This document shows, piece by piece, positions 8,358 to 17,198 of a stretch of DNA of 64,000 nucleotides. Source of the stretch: Streptomyces sp. STR69. Its GTDB lineage: Bacteria > Actinomycetota > Actinomycetes > Streptomycetales > Streptomycetaceae. Positions within the stretch are counted from its first letter, which is position 1; each line of letters starts with the position of its first letter. The DNA lies in contig NZ_JALJRY010000003.1 of the NCBI RefSeq assembly GCF_024519455.1, forward strand, positions 321,675 to 385,674. Direction: 5' to 3'. Position numbers and translations under genes: made by a program. Under the pieces are notes generated by a model. It was not told the origin of the DNA. It did no database searches and was given only the letters and a program-made list of their open reading frames with translations.

Positions 8358-9221
8358 CTATTTCAGCAGTCGCGACAGCCTGCGGTCCGCGAGCGGCTTG
8401 CCGCCCGTCTGGCAGGTGGGGCAGTACTGGAGCGAGGAGTCGCTGAAGGAGACCTCGCGGATGGTGTCGCCGCAGACCGGGCATGGTTGGCCGGTGCGGC
8501 CGTGCACGCGCAGGCCGCTCTTCTTCTCCGCCTTCAGACGGCCCGCGGCCACGCCCCGGGAGCGTTCGACGGCCTCGGTGAGTGTGGTGCGCAGGGCTTC
8601 GTAGAGGGTGTGCGTCTCGGCCGCCGTCAGTGACGACGCGAGCTTGAACGGGGACATCTTCGCCGCGTGCAGGATCTCGTCGCTGTACGCGTTGCCCACC
8701 CCGGCGATCAGGGTCTGGTCGCGCAGGGCGCCCTTGAGCTGCCGGCGTTCGTCCTTGAGGAGTCCGGCGAAGCGCGGCTCGTCGAGGTCGTCGGCCAGCG
8801 GATCGGGGCCGAGGCGGGCGACACCCGGGACGGACTGCGGGTCTGCTACGACGTACACCGCCAGGCGCTTCTGGGTGCCCGCCTCGGTCAGGTCGAAGCC
8901 CTCGCCTGTCTCCAGGGCCACCCGGAGCGCGAGCGGGCCCTTGCCGGGGCGGGGCGGCCCGTCCGGGAGGCGGTCCTTCCAGTGCAGCCAGCCCGCGCGG
9001 GCAAGGTGGGTCACGAAGTGCGGGCCGCCGTCCGTCTCGACGTCCAGGAACTTGCCGTACCGGTGCACGGCCACCACCTCGTGTCCCTCCAGCGCGGTGG
9101 GCGGAGGGTCGTACGTCTTCAGGACGCTGATGGCGACGGGCAGCACCCGTACGATCTCGTGGCCGACGAGGTGTTCGGTCAGGAAGTCCTTCAGCGCTTC
9201 GACCTCGGGAAGTTCCGGCAT
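8358..9221 (-). CDS. Formamidopyrimidine-DNA glycosylase / endonuclease VIII family enzyme
   Basis: 287 aa, full length for the Fpg/Nei family. The N-terminus MPELPEVEALK supplies the catalytic Pro-2 and Glu-3. A helix-two-turn-helix follows, with GVGNAYSDEILHAAKMSP at about residues 185-202. A C-terminal zinc finger has four cysteines (CPVCGD...YCPTCQTGG, ~248-275). The enzyme excises oxidised bases and nicks the strand. It is not the usual mutM position beside rnc or smc, so it is probably one of the extra actinobacterial Nei-like paralogues. Convergent with the anti-sigma gene. Confidence 0.92.
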   Translation of the reverse strand: MPELPEVEALKDFLTEHLVGHEIVRVLPVAISVLKTYDPPPTALEGHEVVAVHRYGKFLDVETDGGPHFVTHLARAGWLHWKDRLPDGPPRPGKGPLALRVALETGEGFDLTEAGTQKRLAVYVVADPQSVPGVARLGPDPLADDLDEPRFAGLLKDERRQLKGALRDQTLIAGVGNAYSDEILHAAKMSPFKLASSLTAAETHTLYEALRTTLTEAVERSRGVAAGRLKAEKKSGLRVHGRTGQPCPVCGDTIREVSFSDSSLQYCPTCQTGGKPLADRRLSRLLK

Positions 9222-9252
9222 ACGTCCAGGGTGCCATCAGCGGCGCGTGGGG

Positions 9253-11328
9253 TCAGCTCCGGTCCGGCACCACGAACTCGCACCACACGCACTTGCCGCT
9301 GCCGCGCGCCTCCACTCCCCACACGTCCGTGAGCAGGTCGACCAGGAGCAGACCGCGCCCGGAGACCCCGTCCTCGCCCGCCTCGCGACGGCGCGGGAGG
9401 GCGCTGGAGGAGTCCTCGACCTCGACGCGCAGCCGGCGGTCGGGGCCGTTGAGGACCCTGAGGGTGACGATCGCGGAGCCCTCGGTGTGCATCAGGGCGT
9501 TGGTGATCAGTTCGTCCGCGACGAGTTCGACCTCGTCGGCGCGCTCACGCCCGCCCCAGGCCCGGACGGCGGCCCGGATCATGTGCCGGGCCTGGGTGAG
9601 GGCCTCGGAGTCGCCGGGCGCCACATGCTGCTGGAGCCGGCCGCCGGAGCGCGGGGCGTCGAGGCCGCGGCGCCGCAGCAGGAGCAGCGCCACGTCGTCC
9701 TCGCCGCCGCGCTCCTCGGCCACGTCGATGAGCAGGTCGGCGAGATCGCGTACGTCGTCGGGGCCGGAGGCGATGAGGGCGGTCAGGGTCTGCAGTCCGT
9801 CGTCTAGATCCGCGCCGGGCTGTTCGACGAGGCCGTCGGTGCACAGCACCAGGGTCTGGCCGGGGTCGAGTTCGAGGGTGGAGACGGGATATTCGAGCCG
9901 CCCGAACTCGGCGGACAGGCCGAGCGGCAGCCCGCCGACAACGGGTACCCGACGGCAGGTCCCGTCCAACTGCCGCACCAGCGGGTCGATATGACCGGCC
10001 CGGACCACCTGGACCACTCCGGTGGACAGGTCGGCCTCGGCGTAGAGGCAGGTGGCGAAGCGGTCGGTGTCGAGTTCGTGCAGGAAGACGGAGGCACGGG
10101 CCATCACGGTGGCCGGGGTGTGCCCCTCGGCGGCGTACGCCTTGAGGACGATCCGCAGCTGCCCCATGACGGCGGCGGCGTGCGTGTCGTGGCCCTGGAC
10201 GTCACCGATGACCGCGCCGACCCGCCCGCCGGGCAGCGGAATCAGGTCGTACCAGTCACCGCCGATGTCCCGCCCGAGCTTCGCGGACCGGTAGCGGACC
10301 GCGACATCGGCGCCCGGCACGCTCGGGATGGCACGCGGCAGCATCGCCTGCTGGAGGCCCTGGGCGAGGTCCTTCTCCTGCTCGTAGAACATGGCGCGCT
10401 GCAGACTCTGCGCGATGCTGCTGCCCAGCGCCACGAGCACGTTGCGTTCCTCCGCCGAGAAACCCCGCCGGTCGCTGTAGAGCAGGCCCATGGCGCCGAT
10501 CGGCCTGGCCTGGGCGATCAGCGGGAGGTAGGCGCCCGCGGTGATGTGCAGTTCGGCGATGTGCTGCCACAGCAGCGGGTACCGCTCGGCGAACTCCTCG
10601 GGCGACTCGATGAACGCCGGGCTGAGCGTCCGTACGACCTCCGTCATCGGGTACGGCTCGTCGATCCGGAGGACCTCCTTGCCGGGTACGACGCTGCCCT
10701 CGGCGACCAGGCGGATCCGGCCGGCCTCCACCAGCCCCATGACCAGTCTGGTCGCGCCGAGGTGGACGAGGCCGTGGGTGTCCATGAGGACGTCGATGAC
10801 GTCCTGGACGGTACGGGCGTGCGCGAGTGCGGCGGTCGTGAGCTGGACGACGTTGGTCTGGTCGCGCCGGGCCGCGTCCAGGGCGGCCTGTTCACGGCGC
10901 GCGGCGTTCTCGGCGAGTTCCTGGGTGGCGTCCCGGACGATACCGATGATCCGGCGCGGGCGGCCCGTCTCGTCGCGCCGGATGTAGCCCTGGGTGTGGG
11001 TCCAGCGCAGGGTGCCGTCGCGCAGCCGCATACGGAAGTAGGCGCCGTAGTTCTCGCTGCCGTCCTTCATCGCCTGGGAGACGAGACCGTCCAGTCGGTA
11101 GCCCTCCGGCGGCGGTACCCGGATCGCCAGGCTCTCGGGGTGTCCGTCGTATTCGTCGGGGCGCAGGTCGAAGACCTCGTGGGCCTGGGCGTCCATGTGG
11201 AACAGGCCGTTGTCCAGGTCCCAGTCGAAGCTGCCCATGCGGTTGAGCGCCAGGATCGGGTCCGGGTGGGCGGGCCAGTCGTCCGGGAGTGACAGGGCGC
11301 TCGCTCCCCGATCAACCATGCGGCCCAC
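9253..11328 (-). CDS. PAS-GAF-SpoIIE phosphatase with C-terminal RsbW-like ATPase domain
   Basis: 691 aa, four domains in order. A PAS fold lies at ~25-145 (MGSFDWDLDNGLFHMD...RWTHTQGYIRRDETGRPRRIIGIVRD). A GAF domain lies at ~165-335. A PP2C/SpoIIE phosphatase lies at ~350-545 (GRDIGGDWYDLIPLPGGRVGAVIGDVQGHD, LCTDGLVE). A HATPase anti-sigma kinase domain lies at ~565-690 (VELVADELITNAL, GRGLLLVDLL). Streptomyces has many such proteins; they dephosphorylate, and may phosphorylate, STAS anti-anti-sigma partners in response to a sensed signal. No STAS gene is adjacent. Start may instead be Met-4 at 11319. Confidence 0.93.
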   Translation of the reverse strand: MGRMVDRGASALSLPDDWPAHPDPILALNRMGSFDWDLDNGLFHMDAQAHEVFDLRPDEYDGHPESLAIRVPPPEGYRLDGLVSQAMKDGSENYGAYFRMRLRDGTLRWTHTQGYIRRDETGRPRRIIGIVRDATQELAENAARREQAALDAARRDQTNVVQLTTAALAHARTVQDVIDVLMDTHGLVHLGATRLVMGLVEAGRIRLVAEGSVVPGKEVLRIDEPYPMTEVVRTLSPAFIESPEEFAERYPLLWQHIAELHITAGAYLPLIAQARPIGAMGLLYSDRRGFSAEERNVLVALGSSIAQSLQRAMFYEQEKDLAQGLQQAMLPRAIPSVPGADVAVRYRSAKLGRDIGGDWYDLIPLPGGRVGAVIGDVQGHDTHAAAVMGQLRIVLKAYAAEGHTPATVMARASVFLHELDTDRFATCLYAEADLSTGVVQVVRAGHIDPLVRQLDGTCRRVPVVGGLPLGLSAEFGRLEYPVSTLELDPGQTLVLCTDGLVEQPGADLDDGLQTLTALIASGPDDVRDLADLLIDVAEERGGEDDVALLLLRRRGLDAPRSGGRLQQHVAPGDSEALTQARHMIRAAVRAWGGRERADEVELVADELITNALMHTEGSAIVTLRVLNGPDRRLRVEVEDSSSALPRRREAGEDGVSGRGLLLVDLLTDVWGVEARGSGKCVWCEFVVPDRS

Positions 11329-11385
11329 CTTGCCAGGATTTGCCCGATTATTCGACTTCTCGGACTCCTACGGCCGACCGCTCGG

Positions 11386-12759
11386 TCAGCCGCCGAAGAC
11401 GTCCGTGGGGCTGCCGAAGACACTGCTGGTGGTCCCATCGGGGATCAGCCCGCCGCCGTCGGGCCGATCGGGGGTCTCCGGGACGGTCGGCGGGCCGATC
11501 TCGTCCGGGGATCCCTGGTCCCGGGAGGGCTGGGGCGCGACCGTCCTGGGTGCCGCCGTGACGGTCGCGGTGGGGCAGCCGGTAGCGCCGGGCGACGGCA
11601 ACCGGGCTGCCGCACCGCCGGTCGCGCCAGGGGGGAGCGTGACGGTCGGGGTCGTGCAGGGAGTGGTGGACTTGTCCGGGGCGGCGCTCCGGCCGTCACC
11701 GGGGAACGCGCTCCCGTCGCTCGGGGAGGCACTCGGAGGAACGGTCGGGGACGCGCTCGGGGAGGCGCCCGGCGACTGTCCCGGCGAGGCGCTCGACGAA
11801 GTGCTCGGCGCGGTGCCCGTCCCGCTGGACGGGGTGCTCGTCCCGCTGGACGCGGTACCGGAATGGCTGTCGTGCGGGCGCGGAGAGGTGCTTGCGTGCG
11901 GGGCCGGCGTGGTGCCGGGCCGGGTCGGCGGCACATGGACCGGCGGCGGTACGACGTGGTCGTGGTGCGGCCCGCGATGACCGAGGGGCCGTTCGATCCA
12001 GGTGTTGTCGACGATGTTGATGATCGTGATGTGGGTGATCACCTGTGGCGCCGGTGTCACCACGACCACTTCGGCGGGCCGGTACCCCGACCAGCCCCGT
12101 CCGCTGCTGCCGGAGTTGCCGCCCGCCACGCCCGCCTTGAGCGGGTTGCCGCAGGCGCAGCGCACGCGGGGCACGCCCCGGTTGTCCAAGAGGACGGCGG
12201 TACCGGCCTGGAGGACCGACTGGAATCCGGTCACCCGAGCGTCACGGAACCCGTGATTGGTGACCTGGGTGTCGGCGCGCAGCACGACCGAGGTCAGCCC
12301 GCGCAGATAGCCGGGAATCGCGCTCCGGGAGATCCCCTCGGCCTGCGCGAAGGCACCGGCCTTGGCCTGGTCGCGGGTGAGGTACGCGATCTGCCGCTCG
12401 ACATCGCAACTGCCGCTCCGCGCGGTGCCGCCGTAGAGGCCGGGTGTGGCGCCGGAGACGGCCTGCGTGTGCACCGGGGAAGCGGTCCGTGTGGGCGGCG
12501 GCCAGGAAGGTGCAGGCCGCGTGGGCGGCGACTGCGGCGTTCGGGTGACCCGTGGCGGGGCGCTCGGCGCGACGGCCGTGGAGTCCGTGAAGGGGTCGGG
12601 GCCCTGTGCCGCGACGGGCTGCAGGAAGACCTCGCCGCGCGACTTCGTGGCCTGGCCGCTCGATTTCATACCTCTGGCGCCGTCGCCGCCGCAGCCGGCG
12701 ACGAGGAGCGCCGCCGAGAGCGCGCAGGCCGTGGCGATGGTTCCGGTGGATGTGCGCAC
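11386..12759 (-). CDS. DUF6777 lipoprotein with long Ser/Thr/Pro-rich tail
   Basis: 457 aa from a GTG at 12759, preceded by GGGAG. The signal VRTSTGTIATACALSAALLVAGCGG ends in a lipobox with Cys near residue 23, so it should be anchored outside the membrane. The folded part (~85-215) has CDVERQIAYLTRD, AIPGYLRGLTSVVLRADT and RVRCACGNPL, which I recognise as DUF6777. From about residue 255 the protein becomes a disordered Ser/Thr/Pro/Gly/Asp-rich tail of about 200 residues, possibly spanning the cell wall. Function unknown. The divergent neighbour is a membrane protein gene 135 bp away. Confidence 0.85.
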   Translation of the reverse strand: MRTSTGTIATACALSAALLVAGCGGDGARGMKSSGQATKSRGEVFLQPVAAQGPDPFTDSTAVAPSAPPRVTRTPQSPPTRPAPSWPPPTRTASPVHTQAVSGATPGLYGGTARSGSCDVERQIAYLTRDQAKAGAFAQAEGISRSAIPGYLRGLTSVVLRADTQVTNHGFRDARVTGFQSVLQAGTAVLLDNRGVPRVRCACGNPLKAGVAGGNSGSSGRGWSGYRPAEVVVVTPAPQVITHITIINIVDNTWIERPLGHRGPHHDHVVPPPVHVPPTRPGTTPAPHASTSPRPHDSHSGTASSGTSTPSSGTGTAPSTSSSASPGQSPGASPSASPTVPPSASPSDGSAFPGDGRSAAPDKSTTPCTTPTVTLPPGATGGAAARLPSPGATGCPTATVTAAPRTVAPQPSRDQGSPDEIGPPTVPETPDRPDGGGLIPDGTTSSVFGSPTDVFGG

Positions 12760-12894
12760 CGTGTTCTCCCGCCTCAAGCCGGGTGATTCGCCACTATTGT
12801 CTGCTTCACCCGCTTGGGTTACGCAACCGGGGGCATGGAAGACACAGAGTGACGGCCGACCGAGGTGTGACGATGGAGGGAGGAGCACACGGTC

Positions 12895-14322
12895 GTGGGA
12901 TGGTTCACCGCACCCGACTACTGGCTGAGCCGACTGGTCTTCCAGCGGGCCCTGGCCGGGGTCTATCTGGTCGCGTTCCTCACGGCGGCGCTGCAGTTCC
13001 GTGCGCTGATCGGTGAGCGCGGCATGCTGCCGGTCCCCCGGTTCGTCCGCCGGATGCCGTTCGGGCGGGCCCCGAGCCTCTTCCAACTCCACTACACGGA
13101 CCGGTTCTTCGCGGTCTGCGCGTGGACGGGCTGCGCGGTGTCGGCGGCGCTGGCCGCCGGGCTCGACTCCCGACTCCCGCTCTGGGGCGGGATGGTGCTG
13201 TGGCTGGTGCCGTGGGCGCTGTATCTGTCGATCGTCAACGTCGGCCAGACCTGGTACGCGTTCGGCTGGGAGTCACTGCTGCTGGAGGTCGGTTTCCTGG
13301 CCGTGTTCCTCGGCAACGACGAGGTGGCCCCGCCGATCCTGGTGCTGTTCCTGCTGCGCTGGATCCTGTTCCGGGTCGAGTTCGGCGCGGGTCTGATCAA
13401 GCTGCGCGGCGACGCGTGCTGGCGGAAGCTGACCTGCCTGGACTTCCACCACGAGACACAGCCGATGCCGGGCCCGCTGAGCTGGTTCTTCCACCACCTC
13501 CCCCGCCCGCTGCACCGGATCGAGGCCGCCGCCAACCACGTCACCCAACTCGTCGTCCCCGTCCTGCTGTTCACGCCGCAGCCGATCGCGACAGCCGCCG
13601 CGTCCCTGATGATCGCCACTCAGCTGTGGCTGGTCCTGTCCGGCAACTTCTCCTGGCTGAACTGGCTCACCATCGCGCTGGCCCTGTCGGCGATCCGCCT
13701 CCCGCACACGGCGCCGTCGACCGTCCCCGGTCCCCCTCCCCTCTGGTACGAGGTCGTGGTCCTGGCCGTCGCCGCCCTGCTGCTGCGGCTCAGCCACCGC
13801 CCGGTCCGCAACATGCTCTCCCGCCACCAGACCATGAACCGTTCCTTCGACCCGCTCCATCTGGTCAACACCTACGGCGCATTCGGCAACGTCAGCCGTG
13901 TCCGCCACGAGGTGGTGATCGAGGGCACGACGGACGCCGTCCCGCGTGTGGACTCCGACTGGCGGGAGTACGAGTTCAGGGGCAAGCCGGGCGAACCACA
14001 CCACTGGCCACGTCAGTTCGCGCCCTACCACCTGCGGCTGGACTGGATGATGTGGTTCGCGGCGCTCTCCCCCGGCTACGCCGAGCCCTGGTTCGGCGCC
14101 CTGATGGAACGGCTCCTGGAGAACGACCGGGACACGCTACGACTGCTGCGCCGCTCCCCGTTCCCACCGGACGCGCCCCCGCGTTACGTCCGGGCCCGTC
14201 TGTTCCGCTACCGCTGCACGAACTGGCGGGAGTTGAGGGAGACGGGCGCGTGCTGGGAGCGGACGTTCGTGCGGGAGTACTTCCCGCCGACCGGGCTGGC
14301 GAAGGCGGTTCAGAGGCCGTAG
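12895..14322 (+). CDS. Lipase maturation factor (LMF1)-like multi-pass membrane protein
   Basis: 475 aa from a GTG at 12895. It has several hydrophobic helices over residues ~15-320. Motifs of the LMF family are present: the Trp-rich WYAFGWESLLLEVGFL, LLRWILFRVEFGAGLIKLRGD, WRKLTCLDFHHETQPMPGPLSWFFHH and a soluble C-terminal EVVIEGT...WREYEFRGKPG with HHWPRQFAPYHLRLDWMMWF. In animals LMF1 folds dimeric lipases in the ER; the bacterial role is not established. The 3' end overlaps the convergent fuconolactonase gene by 13 bp. Confidence 0.9.
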   Translation: MGWFTAPDYWLSRLVFQRALAGVYLVAFLTAALQFRALIGERGMLPVPRFVRRMPFGRAPSLFQLHYTDRFFAVCAWTGCAVSAALAAGLDSRLPLWGGMVLWLVPWALYLSIVNVGQTWYAFGWESLLLEVGFLAVFLGNDEVAPPILVLFLLRWILFRVEFGAGLIKLRGDACWRKLTCLDFHHETQPMPGPLSWFFHHLPRPLHRIEAAANHVTQLVVPVLLFTPQPIATAAASLMIATQLWLVLSGNFSWLNWLTIALALSAIRLPHTAPSTVPGPPPLWYEVVVLAVAALLLRLSHRPVRNMLSRHQTMNRSFDPLHLVNTYGAFGNVSRVRHEVVIEGTTDAVPRVDSDWREYEFRGKPGEPHHWPRQFAPYHLRLDWMMWFAALSPGYAEPWFGALMERLLENDRDTLRLLRRSPFPPDAPPRYVRARLFRYRCTNWRELRETGACWERTFVREYFPPTGLAKAVQRP

Positions 14323-15149
14323 ACGCGGGTCGCCGTGCCGTCGAAGACCTCGGCGCGCTCCGCCGCACTGAGATCGTCGGTCAACTCACCTGTGGCGGCG
14401 GCGACTTCGCCGTAGCTCGCCGCCAGGGTGCACACCGGCCAGTCGGAGCCGAACATCAGCCGGCCCGGCCCGAAGGCGTCGAGCGCGACGTCCGTGTAGG
14501 GGCGCAGGTCCTGTGTGCTCCAGGTCTTCCAGTCGGCCTCCGTGACCAGGCCGGACAGTTTGCAGTAGGTGTTGGGGAGTGCGGCGAGGGAGCGGAGGGC
14601 CGCCTCCCAGGGTTCCAGCCGACCCGAGGCGACCGGCGGTTTGCCCAAGTGGTCGAGGACGAAGGCGAGTTGGGGCAGGGACGCGGCTACTTGGACACTG
14701 GCCGGGAACTGGTGGGGCAGCACGAGCAGGTCGTAAACGAGCCCCGCGTCGGCCACCGCGGCGAGGCCGCGGCGCACCTCGGGGCGCAGCAGCCAGTTCG
14801 GGTCGGGTTCGCCCTGCACCTGGTGGCGGATGCCCTTCAGGTAGTGGCCGCCGGGGAGTTCGCGCAGCCGGGCCAGTTCGTCGGCGATGTCGGGGCGGGT
14901 GAGGTCGGCCCAGCCGACGACTCCGGCGATGAGGTCGTGCGTGTCGGCGAGGGCGAGGAACTCCGGTGTCTCCTCGGCGACGGTGATCGTCTGGACGAGG
15001 ACGGTCCGGCCGACGCCGGCCGCCCGGGCCTCGGGCGCGAGGTCGGCGACGGTGAAGTCACGGCGGATCGGCTGGAGTTCGGGGCCGGTGATCCAGTCCT
15101 GGTCGCGGACGGAGAGGTCCCAGACGTGGTGGTGTGCGTCGACGGTCAT
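14310..15149 (-). CDS. Amidohydrolase, predicted L-fucono-1,5-lactone hydrolase
   Basis: 279 aa from ATG at 15149, overlapping the mutarotase stop by an ATGA. Metal-dependent amidohydrolase 2 fold: VDAHHHVWDL at the N-terminus, VQTITVAEETPEFL, KGIRHQVQGEPD, FVLDHLGKPP, NTYCKLSGLVTEADW and LMFGSDWPVC near residue 245. The His/His/Asp set fits COG3618 lactonases. In L-fucose oxidation this enzyme opens the lactone made by the dehydrogenase to give L-fuconate. It is the last gene of an eight-gene operon whose dehydratase is clearly L-fuconate-type, which supports this substrate. Confidence 0.88.
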   Translation of the reverse strand: MTVDAHHHVWDLSVRDQDWITGPELQPIRRDFTVADLAPEARAAGVGRTVLVQTITVAEETPEFLALADTHDLIAGVVGWADLTRPDIADELARLRELPGGHYLKGIRHQVQGEPDPNWLLRPEVRRGLAAVADAGLVYDLLVLPHQFPASVQVAASLPQLAFVLDHLGKPPVASGRLEPWEAALRSLAALPNTYCKLSGLVTEADWKTWSTQDLRPYTDVALDAFGPGRLMFGSDWPVCTLAASYGEVAAATGELTDDLSAAERAEVFDGTATRVYGL

Positions 15150-15460
15150 GGCAGCTCCCATACGACGGGCAGGCCGGCGCCGGCGCCCTCGCTCGTGTAG
15201 TCGTGCACCACGTCCAGGAGTTGGGCCATGCGGGCCTGCCAGGCGACGTTCACCGGGAGCTGGTCCAGCTCGGCCAGCAGGCGGGCGTAGTCGGCGCACT
15301 CCAGGACGTGGAAGAGGTCGGTGCCGCTGCGCCAGATCGTCCAGGAGGTGGCACCGGCGGCCCGGATCGCGGCGGTGAGTTCCTCGGGGACCTCGCGGTG
15401 GGCGCTCTCGTAGGCGGCGACACGGTCGGCGCGCACCTTGGTGTGGAGTGCCACTCTCAT
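15146..15460 (-). CDS. L-rhamnose mutarotase family protein (aldose 1-epimerase for L-fucose/L-rhamnose)
   Basis: 104 aa, the usual length for the rhamnose mutarotase family (PF05336). Conserved features are the start MRVALHTKVRADRVAAYESAHREVP, the ATSWTIWRSGTDLFHVLECADY core and VNVAWQARMAQLLD. These small ferredoxin-fold enzymes interconvert anomers of 6-deoxy sugars so that the dehydrogenase receives the right one. It is translationally coupled on both sides: its ATG overlaps the stop of the aldo/keto reductase gene, and its stop overlaps the start of the lactonase gene. Given the operon, L-fucose is the likelier substrate. Confidence 0.9.
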   Translation of the reverse strand: MRVALHTKVRADRVAAYESAHREVPEELTAAIRAAGATSWTIWRSGTDLFHVLECADYARLLAELDQLPVNVAWQARMAQLLDVVHDYTSEGAGAGLPVVWELP

Positions 15461-16446
15461 GGCGACTCCTCTGTCGGCACCGGGGCGTCGGTGGACAGCA
15501 GCCCCGTGTCCCGCAGCTCCTGCCAGAACGCGCCCGGCACCTTGGCCGCGAACTGCTCGGCGCAGTCCCGCACTTCGGCCTCCGAGCGGGCGCCGACCAG
15601 GACGCTCGCCACGGCCGGGTGCGCGGCGCAGAACGCCAGGGCGGCGGCGCGCAGGGTCGTGTCGTGCCGCTCGGCCGTCTCCTTCATGCGGAGCGCCCGG
15701 TCCAGCAACTCGGCAGGTGCCTGGGCGTAGTTGTAGGTCGCGTCCGGCTTCGGGTCCGCCAGGAGACCGGAGTTGAAGGCGCCCCCGATGACGACGGCCT
15801 TGCCGCGGGCGACGGCGGACGGGAGGAGTTCGGTGAGGGCGCTCTGGTCGAGCAGGGTGTAGCGCCCGGCGCAGAGCACCACGTCGACGTCCGTGTCCTG
15901 GATGAAGCGGGTGAGCATCTCGGCCTGGTTCATGCCCGCGCCGATGGCGCCGACCACGCCCTCGGCGCGGAGCTTCTCCAGGGCGGGATAGCCCTCGCGG
16001 AAGGCCTGTTCGGCGTGGTCGTCGGGGTCGTGGAGGTAGACGATGTCGATGTGGTCGAGGCCGAGCCGTTCCAGGCTGGCGTCCAGGGTGCGCCGTATCC
16101 CGTCGGCGGTGAAGTCCCAGACACGGCGGCTGGTGGCGGGCACGGCGAAGCCGTTGACGAGGTCGTCGCCGGTCACCGTCTCCACGGGTTCCAGGCGGCG
16201 GCCGACCTTGGTGGAGATCGTGTACTCCGCGCGCGGACGGTCGCGCAGCGCGGCGCCGAGGCGGCGCTCGGAGAGGCCGATGCCGTAGTGGGGTGCGGTG
16301 TCGAAGTAGCGAATGCCTTGCTGCCAGGCGACGTTGACGGCCCGATACGCCTGTTTGTCGTCGACTTCGGTGAACAGGTTGCCCAGCGGGGCGGCGCCGA
16401 GGCCGAGCCCGCCCACCTCGACCCGGCTTGCGCCGAGGATGCTCAC
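15457..16446 (-). CDS. Aldo/keto reductase, predicted L-fucose dehydrogenase (D-threo-aldose 1-dehydrogenase type)
   Basis: 329 aa from a GTG at 16446 that overlaps the upstream SDR stop as GTGA. AKR hallmarks: Asp and Tyr in GIRYFDTAPHYGIGLSERRLG, the catalytic Lys in STKVGR, the His in IVYLHDPDD, and C-terminal VLVGARSEAEV for NAD(P) binding. The closest family is D-threo-aldose 1-dehydrogenase, which oxidises L-fucose at C1 to the 1,5-lactone. The order in the operon (dehydratase, SDR, AKR, mutarotase, lactonase) matches a non-phosphorylative L-fucose route. Confidence 0.9.
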   Translation of the reverse strand: MSILGASRVEVGGLGLGAAPLGNLFTEVDDKQAYRAVNVAWQQGIRYFDTAPHYGIGLSERRLGAALRDRPRAEYTISTKVGRRLEPVETVTGDDLVNGFAVPATSRRVWDFTADGIRRTLDASLERLGLDHIDIVYLHDPDDHAEQAFREGYPALEKLRAEGVVGAIGAGMNQAEMLTRFIQDTDVDVVLCAGRYTLLDQSALTELLPSAVARGKAVVIGGAFNSGLLADPKPDATYNYAQAPAELLDRALRMKETAERHDTTLRAAALAFCAAHPAVASVLVGARSEAEVRDCAEQFAAKVPGAFWQELRDTGLLSTDAPVPTEESP

Positions 16447-17198
16447 TGGCCCACCGGCCTCAGGCGCAGGCCCTGCATGCCGCCGTCCACGGCGAGCGAG
16501 GTGCCGGTGGTGGCCCCGGACAGCGGGCTCGCCAAGTAGGCGATGGCGCCCGCGACTTCTGCCGCGGAGACGAGCCGGCCGGAGGGCTGGCGGGCGGCCA
16601 GGGCAGCGCGTTCGGCGGCCGGGTCGGGAGCCGAGTCGAGGAGGCGGCCGACCCAAGGGGTGTCCGCCGTACCGGGGTTGACGCAGTTGACGCGGATGCC
16701 CTCGCGGAGGTGGTCGGCGGCCATGGCGAGGGTGAGGGAGTACACGGCGCCCTTGGTCGCGCTGTAGAGGGCGCGTTGGGGAAGCCCGGCGGTGGCGGCG
16801 ATGGAGCAGGTGTTGACGATCGCCGCGTGGGAGGACTCGCGCAGCTGCGGGAGCGCGGCGCGGGCGGCGCGGACCATGCCTATGACGTTGACGTTCCAGA
16901 CGCGGTGCCATTCCTCGTCGTCGTTGTCCTCGACGGTGCCCTGGGCGCCGATGCCCGCGTTGTTGACCAGGATGTCGAGTCCGCCGAGGTCGGCGACGAC
17001 GGACGCGACGGCCTGTCGTACGGAGGCGTCGTCGGTGACGTCGGCGCGGTAGCCGAGCAGCGGCTTCTCGACGGCGCTCGGGTCCAGGTCGAGGACGGCG
17101 ACCTGGGCGCCGCGCTCGGCGAGGAGGTCGGCCGTGGCGCGTCCGATGCCGGAGGCGCCGCCGGTGACCAGGGCCTTGAGCCCCTCGAAGTCGGTCAT
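16443..17198 (-). CDS. Short-chain dehydrogenase, predicted 2-keto-3-deoxy-L-fuconate dehydrogenase
   Basis: 251 aa from ATG 17198, overlapping the dehydratase stop by 4 bp. Classical [11 protein letters not shown] cofactor loop near residue 12, DLD acidic NAD-type determinant, NNAG, Ser in [10 protein letters not shown] and the catalytic YSATK. C-terminal [12 protein letters not shown] is typical. In the oxidative L-fucose pathway an SDR converts 2-keto-3-deoxy-L-fuconate to the 2,4-diketo acid. The position directly behind L-fuconate dehydratase supports that role. The next enzyme, a fumarylacetoacetase-type hydrolase, is not in this operon. Confidence 0.9.
   Translation of the reverse strand: MTDFEGLKALVTGGASGIGRATADLLAERGAQVAVLDLDPSAVEKPLLGYRADVTDDASVRQAVASVVADLGGLDILVNNAGIGAQGTVEDNDDEEWHRVWNVNVIGMVRAARAALPQLRESSHAAIVNTCSIAATAGLPQRALYSATKGAVYSLTLAMAADHLREGIRVNCVNPGTADTPWVGRLLDSAPDPAAERAALAARQPSGRLVSAAEVAGAIAYLASPLSGATTGTSLAVDGGMQGLRLRPVGQ

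Noticed and set aside
8272..9237. 321-codon minus-strand frame overlapping the glycosylase
   Set aside because: The Arg/Pro-rich translation is a frame shadow of the Fpg/Nei gene, which has intact catalytic and zinc motifs in the other frame.
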